Shown here in pieces: positions 23,273 through 29,052 of a DNA stretch of 29,052 nucleotides; within the stretch, counting starts at the first letter, position 1; every line of letters begins with the position of its first letter. The notes beneath the pieces are model-generated. The model saw only the letters and a program-made list of their open reading frames with translations, searched no databases and had not been told where the DNA came from. The position numbers and the translations under genes are program-made. The DNA is from a bacterium (GTDB lineage Bacteria; Bacteroidota; Bacteroidia; Bacteroidales; Muribaculaceae), in the NCBI GenBank assembly GCA_004563195.1, contig SFTJ01000039.1, positions 1 through 29,052 on the forward strand, given 5' to 3'.

Positions 23273-25543
23273 TCAGTCGGCGGGCACTATCACTTCACTC
23301 TCGTAGGAGTGGATGCCCGATGCTGATATTAAGTCCACTATCAGGCGATATTTACCCGGCTTTTCGGCTATCGGTGCCTCCGGTTCTGCAGCTGTTGCCA
23401 ATCCCAAAGGCGAATACATCGTACCCAACGATTTCTCTTTTTTCTGGTTGTTCAAACCTTTACGAGTGGTAATATTCACTGCTCCGGCTATTGCACCATA
23501 GGTGTAATGCAGTGCTTGCCATGGTCGCAAATATTCCACCGATTCTATCTCATCGGCTGTCATCTCCATCAAACTTGTTAGCGGCTCCGGAGTGCGTGCT
23601 CCGTCTAAAAGCACCACCACTTGGTTTCCGTCACCAAGTGTACTCATACCTCGCGTGGGATATATGGCATATTCTGTAACATACGAATCTTGCATTATCT
23701 CAAAAGCCCGTCCGTTCACTGCAACCATATTGTTTCCGCTACCACTATCCTCGTCCTCACCCTGTTTTTTTTGCGCTTTAACCACTATTATACCGTGTAT
23801 ATCTTTAAGAATATCATAAAGATTGCGAAATCCCCGCTCTTGTATCACTTCGCGACTCTTGAATGAATGTCCATAAAAGTGGTCGGTGGAATGTAGATTA
23901 TCGTATTTTGTGCGGGCTTTTACCACCACTTCGGGCAGTTCTTGCTTATCCCAATTACCACCTTCGTAGCTGACTTCCGACTTGGCATACATGTTCTTCC
24001 CCAATGTCTTGCGTTGCGATATTACCGGCGCAGGATAGGTCTCATCGGGCATCTTTATATACATCGCTTTGGGCTTGCCTTTTTCATCCACAGCCTGCAG
24101 GAAAAATTCCGTGCCGTCGCTGAAGTCGTCTACCGCTATCACAAATTCGCCTTTTTCATTCAGGTCGGCATTATACACCATATTGGTCTCTGTGTTATAT
24201 GCCATCAACATTCCTTTGCTAAACGGCTTCCGCGATGGCGTTTCTACTTTGCCCGTAAAGTACATCACCGACTCGGGCATGTAGCTATAGATGCTCGAAT
24301 CGCGTGCCACAGCTTCGCCTATTTCGAAGCGCTTGAATGTTGCTGTTCCAAGCCATGCTTTCAGTTCGCCATTGCGCTCTCTTTCGTCCAAAGTGTAATA
24401 TCGCTCGGGAAATGGCAGAGGCGAACGAAAGTCGGAGAGATAGAGCAACTGACTCTCGGCGTGATTCACCCAGCGTGCCTTTTCGGGCACCAACCGGGCT
24501 ATCATTGTGGTCCCTTCGCTCACCTCGGGCAACTTCACCGGCTTGCCTACGCTTGCCACTTGGGGCAATTCCAAGGGCAATAATGCCTCGGGACGCGACA
24601 TTGCCGTATATTCCGAGATTACTTTCATGTTTTCATCGGTCAAAAACAAGGTTATCACTTGCGGCGCATTTGCCAAACGGAATGATCCTGCCGAACGGTC
24701 GAGTGTGATGCGAGAGATGCCGTTTTGGCGGTCGTAGGCATAGAGCTGGAGCTTGCTGATATCGCCCGCCACGCCTTTTATTGTAAATGCCACTTGCGTC
24801 CCTCTTACCATTCCTTCCACCACGGGAGCTCCCTCCGTGCTCTCGGGTACGGCAAACTCTTGCTTCACTCTTTCGTATTCAAATCGAATGTTGTAGCGCA
24901 TTCCTGGCTGCGGAATAAACGACATCACGGAAAGTCCTGATGCCGACGTGCGCTGTGCATTGATTTCTTCGCCGCTCTCGCTCACAAGTTTTAATTCCAC
25001 GTCGCTTATCGGGTCGTCAAGGTAGTTCGACAACCTTATCGTCACATTTTGCAATGTCCCGCTGCACAGATGCCCGCCATGAGGCACTATTGTGCACTTC
25101 ATGCCTTCGGCGGTGGTGCGGTCGTAGTCGGGGAACGTCTTTCCCACAAGCAATGGCTCCACGGCAAACGATTCCGGCGAAAAATTGCGCATCAGGGTGG
25201 TGTAGGCTCGTATGTAATATATTCCAAAACCTTCCAAAGGGTCCACCGGCAGTGCTGTCACAAATGCACCGCTATCCTTGCACGACACCTTCTGCCGCAC
25301 CAACACTGAGTCGCCGGGGGAAATCAGCTCCACATATACATAATTGCTAAAAGGCAATATGCGGTTGGCTGCAAGGCAAGTTACTTGTCCCTGAACTATC
25401 ACCGAATCTCCCGGCAAGCACGATGCCTGACGTGGACTCAACGCCACTTGCTCCGACCGAAAATCATGAGGCAGCTGAGCCCTCGCACCTATCCACACCA
25501 AAGTTATTAGCGTTGTTAAAAATATCAGTTTCAGCTGTTTCAT
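23273..25543 (-). CDS. Secreted protein with N-terminal beta-sandwich and C-terminal TonB-plug domain, no barrel
   Basis: This ~756-residue product has a signal peptide ending at GARAQ. The N-terminal third resembles MG2/macroglobulin-type beta domains (LPGDSVIVQGQV, VYVELISPGDSVL, GIYYIRAYTTLMRNF). The C-terminal part from EVVVKAR reads as a TonB-dependent receptor plug: REVIQERGFRNLYDIL, VVLLDGARTPEPL, DEIESVEYLRPWQALHYTYG, GAVNITTRKG. Normally a 22-strand barrel of ~500 residues follows; here only ~45 residues remain, so it cannot form a transporter. Plug-only proteins with this N-terminus exist in Bacteroidota but their role is unknown. The start is placed at the basic-hydrophobic MKQLKLIF; an upstream ATG at 25585 would overlap the previous gene. 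Confidence 0.8.
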   Translation of the reverse strand: MKQLKLIFLTTLITLVWIGARAQLPHDFRSEQVALSPRQASCLPGDSVIVQGQVTCLAANRILPFSNYVYVELISPGDSVLVRQKVSCKDSGAFVTALPVDPLEGFGIYYIRAYTTLMRNFSPESFAVEPLLVGKTFPDYDRTTAEGMKCTIVPHGGHLCSGTLQNVTIRLSNYLDDPISDVELKLVSESGEEINAQRTSASGLSVMSFIPQPGMRYNIRFEYERVKQEFAVPESTEGAPVVEGMVRGTQVAFTIKGVAGDISKLQLYAYDRQNGISRITLDRSAGSFRLANAPQVITLFLTDENMKVISEYTAMSRPEALLPLELPQVASVGKPVKLPEVSEGTTMIARLVPEKARWVNHAESQLLYLSDFRSPLPFPERYYTLDERERNGELKAWLGTATFKRFEIGEAVARDSSIYSYMPESVMYFTGKVETPSRKPFSKGMLMAYNTETNMVYNADLNEKGEFVIAVDDFSDGTEFFLQAVDEKGKPKAMYIKMPDETYPAPVISQRKTLGKNMYAKSEVSYEGGNWDKQELPEVVVKARTKYDNLHSTDHFYGHSFKSREVIQERGFRNLYDILKDIHGIIVVKAQKKQGEDEDSGSGNNMVAVNGRAFEIMQDSYVTEYAIYPTRGMSTLGDGNQVVVLLDGARTPEPLTSLMEMTADEIESVEYLRPWQALHYTYGAIAGAVNITTRKGLNNQKKEKSLGTMYSPLGLATAAEPEAPIAEKPGKYRLIVDLISASGIHSYESEVIVPAD

Positions 25544-25548
25544 AATCT

Positions 25549-25953
25549 TCACAATGGTAAACACATTACTACATAATAATAACATTGAGAAGTTCCACCT
25601 CCCGGTATTGAGGTAGTTCTATTAACATACACCTCATATTCCACTTGATGACCTTCTAATAATTCTATCTCCAAATCAAATATATTTTTCTTGATATAAA
25701 GATGAACATATCCGTCATACGAATTATTAAATATTTTTGGCTGTCCGGGTCCATCAACTCTTGTTACATCTTCAGGAGGTTCCGGAAATTGTACTGCATA
25801 ATACCCATTAACCACCGGTGTAGTAGCCGGGTCCAAAGTCACATAAGCCCATATACCAAGTACATCAAAGCCTCCTGAAGTTTGAGCTTTTACACTAATT
25901 GAGCTTGCCATCGCTACAACAATAAAGGCAAAAACAAATAAAATCTTCTTCAT
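25549..25953 (-). CDS. Small AT-rich secreted protein, function unknown
   Basis: This 134-residue product has a clear signal peptide (MKKILFVFAFIVVAMASS, cleavage near VKAQ). The ~110-residue mature part is rich in beta-type segments (GIWAYVTL, GYYAVQF, YVHLYIKKN, FDLEIELLEG, VEYEVYVN) and ends in CYYYVVMCLPL. I do not recognise a family. It is 5 nt upstream of the plug protein gene and has the only promoter of the pair, so both should be made together. Base composition is strikingly AT-rich: by hand count 25621-25680 is 30% GC and 25681-25740 is 22%, against 57% for 26401-26460 in the next gene. Confidence 0.75.
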   Translation of the reverse strand: MKKILFVFAFIVVAMASSISVKAQTSGGFDVLGIWAYVTLDPATTPVVNGYYAVQFPEPPEDVTRVDGPGQPKIFNNSYDGYVHLYIKKNIFDLEIELLEGHQVEYEVYVNRTTSIPGGGTSQCYYYVVMCLPL

Positions 25954-26013
25954 AATTCGTGAGTTTTTAGGTTAAATTATTTGGTTAGTTCTAAGCGATT
26001 GTTTATCGCAATA

Positions 26014-26044
26014 CAAACATAATACAAAATATCCACATCTCAAA
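26014..26044 (-). promoter_or_regulatory. Promoter of the small secreted protein/plug protein operon
   Basis: On the minus strand TTTG (26044-26041), 19 bases, TATGTTTG (26021-26014), about 60 nt before the ATG at 25953. Confidence 0.75.
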
Positions 26045-26159
26045 ACTTTTTGACTTATTTGAAATCCGAAATCTGCACGGTATCACAAAACCTAATCTCA
26101 AAGCACCCGATAACCATTAAAAATCGAACAGAAAAGGAAGAACTCCACACATAAGCATT

Positions 26160-26203
26160 CCACCGCGACGATAAGGTGCTGTCATTTCCTATCGCCGCGG
26201 TGG
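26160..26203 (-). terminator. Hairpin downstream of the GIN-domain gene
   Basis: CCACCGCG-CGATA (26160-26173) pairs with TATCG-CGCGGTGG (26190-26203) around a 16-nt loop. It lies ~40 nt past the stop at 26242. The minus strand has no T tract, so this is a likely but not certain terminator. Confidence 0.5.
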
Positions 26204-26241
26204 TGTGTTGTCTAATTATTATCTTACAGATGTGTGTCTGC

Positions 26242-27153
26242 CTATTTCTTTACTCCACTGTGCTTTACATTGCGTCCGGCTGCCACTTCGGTGGGATTGC
26301 CGCTATACACCACCTTGCCCGATGATGTGCTTGTGGCTGCCAAGCGACGTATGGCATGGCAGTAGATATCGCCACTGCCCGACACTCCGGCTTCCACATC
26401 GCCCACTTTCATCTTTTCGGCTTCTATGTCGCCGGCGCCGCTTACGCCGAATTTAGCCACATCGGCCTTACCCTTGAGCGTCACTGAGCCGGCTCCGGTT
26501 ACGCCTGCCGATACGCTCTTCACGTCGGCTATAATGTCTATATCGCCGGCGCCGGTTATGCCGCATGCCAGTGTCTCACCGTGCAGTTGTTCTATTTCGA
26601 TATCGCCTGCGCCGGTCACTCCACATTTCACGTCGGCGGCTTCCACCTCGTTCAATTCGAGCGAGCCGGCTCCGGATACGCCCAAATTCACTTCTTTGGC
26701 TTTCAATGTGCCCTTCATGTCGATATCACCCGAGCCACTAACGCCAAACGAGAACTTGTCGCCGCTCAAACTTTGCAAAATATCTATGTCGCCGGGGCCT
26801 TCGGTGCCGAAATTCTGCACCTTTTTGCCCACTACCACTATTTCCAAGCGCTTGCCGTTCAAGCGGATTTGTGTATTGTCCTTATGGCGTATCTCGAGTT
26901 TGCCGCCATTGCACTTCACTTCGATATAGGGCACCACATTGTTCGGGCCTGATATCTTAACGCTCGGCTTATCGCCTTCTTCGTAGATAACCTTGCCCAC
27001 ACTCTTATTGATGAGCGATTCAAAGTTTGCCACCGTCTCGGTGCGGACTGTCACCGCGCCCTTTGCGTTGATGGTTTTGCGGGCATTTGCTTCTGCCGCG
27101 CCAAATAATATTGCCACTATGGCAATTACTGTTGTTATTATGCTTTTCTTCAT
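26242..27153 (-). CDS. GIN-domain (DUF2807) secreted repeat protein
   Basis: This 303-residue product has a signal peptide (cleavage around AEANA, residue 24). From residue ~117 it consists of eight turns spaced 19-21 residues, each marked by G-x-G: EGPGD 118, SGSGD 139, SGAGS 160, TGAGD 180, TGAGD 200, TGAGS 219, SGAGD 238, SGSGD 258. This is the head-GIN/DUF2807 ladder, which folds as a right-handed beta-helix; older annotation calls such proteins putative autotransporter adhesins. The ligand and cell location beyond the periplasm or surface are unknown. No consensus -7 box is obvious in its 5' region (27154-27290). It is divergent from glpK. Confidence 0.85.
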   Translation of the reverse strand: MKKSIITTVIAIVAILFGAAEANARKTINAKGAVTVRTETVANFESLINKSVGKVIYEEGDKPSVKISGPNNVVPYIEVKCNGGKLEIRHKDNTQIRLNGKRLEIVVVGKKVQNFGTEGPGDIDILQSLSGDKFSFGVSGSGDIDMKGTLKAKEVNLGVSGAGSLELNEVEAADVKCGVTGAGDIEIEQLHGETLACGITGAGDIDIIADVKSVSAGVTGAGSVTLKGKADVAKFGVSGAGDIEAEKMKVGDVEAGVSGSGDIYCHAIRRLAATSTSSGKVVYSGNPTEVAAGRNVKHSGVKK

Positions 27154-27296
27154 TTTTTATAGTGTTTTTATTGTTTTTATTTTCGTTTTCAATAGTTAGA
27201 CGCATTATCTCTCCAAAATGTTGCAGCTTCTGCAAATTTTTTTTTAATAGTTTTGCTCAATGTGCATTTTTTGCCCATTGGTTCGCGAAATATCAT

Positions 27297-27304
27297 TAAT
27301 TTTG
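27297..27304 (+). promoter_or_regulatory. -7 box of glpK
   Basis: TAATTTTG at 27297-27304 is a full -7 match about 60 nt before the ATG. The nearest TTTG (27270-27273) is 23 bases away, slightly long. Confidence 0.5.
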
Positions 27305-27363
27305 CATCAGAGTAAAAATCTGCTTAACAACTAAACCCTTAACCAAAATCAAACACTCTCAGC

Positions 27364-28857
27364 ATGGAACAATACATTCTTGCATTAGACGAAGGCACAA
27401 GCAGTTGCCGTGCCATTGTTTTCAATCATAAAGGCGAACCTCTCGCCTCGGCGCAACGCGAATTTACTCAATATTTCCCCAAACCGGGTTTGGTGGAACA
27501 CGATGCCAACGAGATTTGGACTTCGCAAGCATCGGTGATAGCCGAAGTAATTTCGTCGCTCGATATCAACGGACTGAATATTGCCGCTATCGGCATCACC
27601 AACCAGCGCGAAACCACCGTGGTGTGGGACGCCGAGTCGAGCGAACCCATTTACCATGCCATTGTGTGGCAGGACCGCCGCACTGCCGAACTCTGTAATA
27701 GCCTGAAAGCACAAGGTAAAGCCGACGCCATTCACCGCAAAACGGGTCTCATAATCGACGCCTACTTCAGCGCCACCAAGATTAAATGGATTCTCGATAA
27801 TGTGGAAGGCGCCCGCCAACGCGCCAATGAGGGCAAACTGCGTTTCGGCACCATCGACTCGTGGCTGGTGTGGAAACTCACTCGCGGCGAGGTGCACGCC
27901 ACCGATGTGAGCAATGCATCGCGCACCATGCTTTTCAATATCAACACGCTCGACTGGGACGACGAATTGCTCGATATGTTGGATATTCCGCGCTCTATGA
28001 TGCCACGGGTGTGCTCGTCGAGCGAAATATATGGCCACACCAAGACCACTTTCTTTGCTCACCCGGTGCCCATTGCCGGTATTGCCGGCGACCAGCAAGC
28101 CGCTCTATTCGGCCAGCAATGCACTCGCCCGGGTATGATGAAAAACACCTACGGCACCGGTTGCTTTATGCTCATGAACTGCGGCGAACGCCCGGTGTTC
28201 TCTACCAATAATCTGCTCACCACCATTGCCTGGAAGATAGGCGATAAGGTCAACTATGCTCTCGAGGGCTCTATATTCGTGGGGGGCTCGGTGGTGCAAT
28301 GGCTGCGCGACGGGCTGCACATCATTCAAACGTCTTCCGATGTGGAAGCTCTGGCTGCCGAAGTGCCCGACACCAACGGTGTGTACTTCGTGCCGGCTCT
28401 CACCGGTCTCGGCGCTCCCTGGTGGGACCAAGATGCTCGCGGCACCATCACGGGCATTAGTCGCGGCACCACTGCGGCTCACATTGCTCGCGCTGCTCTC
28501 GAAGGTATTGCTTTCCAAACTTTCGACATTGCCGAAGCCATGACCAAGGACTCGGGACTCGCTATCACCGAACTCAAAGTTGACGGCGGCGCTTCGCGCA
28601 ACAATCTGCTTATGCAATTCCAAAGCGATGTGCTCCAAGCGCGCGTGGTGCGACCCACCGTTACCGAAACCACCGCTCGCGGCGCAGCTTACCTCGCCGG
28701 ATTGGCTGTGGGATTCTGGAAAGATACAGACGAAATAGCTCATCAATGGGAAGCCGACCGTTGCTTCGCGCCTTCGATGCCGCAAACCGATGCCGATGCC
28801 GCCATCACCGGCTGGCGCGACGCCATTCGACGCACTCTAACTTCTTCTTCTCGATAA
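27364..28857 (+). CDS. glpK: Glycerol kinase
   Basis: This cytosolic enzyme phosphorylates glycerol with ATP to glycerol 3-phosphate, feeding glycolysis and lipid synthesis. The 497-residue product has the FGGY-kinase hallmarks: ALDEGTSSCRAIVF (7-20), GITNQRETTVVWD, HAIVWQDRRTAELC, the ATP-site NTYGTGCFML, GLGAPWWDQDARGTI, and the second signature DGGASRNNLLMQFQSD. Full length for the family. The common DQGTTS of other GlpKs is DEGTSS here. No glpF or glpD lies next to it in the window. It is followed after 38 nt by the hairpin-string repeat rather than by an ordinary terminator. Confidence 0.96.
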   Translation: MEQYILALDEGTSSCRAIVFNHKGEPLASAQREFTQYFPKPGLVEHDANEIWTSQASVIAEVISSLDINGLNIAAIGITNQRETTVVWDAESSEPIYHAIVWQDRRTAELCNSLKAQGKADAIHRKTGLIIDAYFSATKIKWILDNVEGARQRANEGKLRFGTIDSWLVWKLTRGEVHATDVSNASRTMLFNINTLDWDDELLDMLDIPRSMMPRVCSSSEIYGHTKTTFFAHPVPIAGIAGDQQAALFGQQCTRPGMMKNTYGTGCFMLMNCGERPVFSTNNLLTTIAWKIGDKVNYALEGSIFVGGSVVQWLRDGLHIIQTSSDVEALAAEVPDTNGVYFVPALTGLGAPWWDQDARGTITGISRGTTAAHIARAALEGIAFQTFDIAEAMTKDSGLAITELKVDGGASRNNLLMQFQSDVLQARVVRPTVTETTARGAAYLAGLAVGFWKDTDEIAHQWEADRCFAPSMPQTDADAAITGWRDAIRRTLTSSSR

Positions 28858-28895
28858 CTCCCACATTTTTATTGCAGCGAGGTGGTGGTGATGGG

Positions 28896-29052
28896 ATATC
28901 CAACCTGAGGTTGAATGCCGAGGGCGATAGCCCGAGTGCTCTTAGCCGGGGGGTAAGCGTCAGCGCAACCCCCGGAGCCGTATCACCCCTCGAAAAGCGT
29001 CTGAAAGACGCGAATGTTGCCGCCAAAGAAGCCGATTTTCGCGTCTTTCAGA
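28896..29052. repeat. Hairpin-string palindromic element, copy 2 (inverted, cut by window edge)
   Basis: Read on the plus strand this matches the reverse complement of 10080-10345 from its right end through the core. Shared parts are CAACCT..GGTTG (28902-28914), the GAGTGCTCTTAGCCGGGGG stretch, CCGGGGGG..CCCCCGG, GCGTCT-GAA-AGACGC (28997-29011), the core with GAATGTTGCCGCC and GAAGCCGATTTT, and the opening of GCGTCT-TTC-AGA (29041-29052). The far arm lies outside the window. The open frame across 28805-29026 on the minus strand is repeat-derived. Confidence 0.85.

Overview
The window looks like a chromosomal segment of a member of the Bacteroidales, most likely a gut organism near Muribaculaceae/Bacteroidaceae (family level is a guess). 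The grounds are: at least eight intergenic regions carry the Bacteroidota promoter pattern TTTG-N19-21-TAnnTTTG; there is a predicted glycine-lipid acyltransferase pair (GlsA/GlsB); there is a short adenylate kinase; secreted carbohydrate-active proteins and a TonB-plug protein are present; and there is no Shine-Dalgarno habit. Protein functions below come from reading translations and recognising motifs; no database search was run.

Layout. 1-351: 5' part of an IS1634/IS4-type transposase on the minus strand, cut by the window edge, followed by a hairpin and a 35-bp tandem repeat. 627-1831: hpt-adk operon ending at a strong terminator. 1923-2206: a 9-bp tandem repeat, tRNA-Gln with its own promoter and terminator, and a palindrome. 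2255-3502: tyrS. 7507 down to 3623 (minus): a probable four-gene envelope operon, glsA-glsB-wzi-like-lipocalin-like lipoprotein. 7709-10054 (plus): a polytopic membrane protein, possibly GT-C-like and possibly read from a leaderless mRNA, and a DUF115/MptE-like protein. 10055-10501: a large palindromic repeat built from small hairpins plus a second nested palindrome. 16220 down to 10502 (minus): a secreted carbohydrate-degradation operon (EEP phosphoesterase/nuclease, GH3 glucosidase, CBM9-like protein, GHL10-like lipoprotein) without SusC/SusD. 16473-17489: YitT-family membrane protein. 17791-20142: topA. 20580-23165 (plus): membrane-anchored double zinc-ribbon protein and a GNAT acyltransferase. 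25953 down to 23273 (minus): a small AT-rich secreted protein and a large secreted protein that has a TonB plug but no barrel. 26242-27153: GIN-domain (DUF2807) repeat protein. 27364-28857 (plus): glpK. 28896-29052: second, inverted copy of the palindromic repeat, cut by the window edge.

How it fits together. Housekeeping genes (purine salvage, adenylate kinase, tyrosyl-tRNA synthetase, topoisomerase I, glycerol kinase) are interleaved with envelope and glycan functions. No phage, CRISPR array or recognisable defence island is present. The least explained items are the two copies of the hairpin-string palindrome, which show internal arm covariation and a conserved asymmetric core, and the plug-only TonB-like protein paired with a compositionally atypical small secreted protein.
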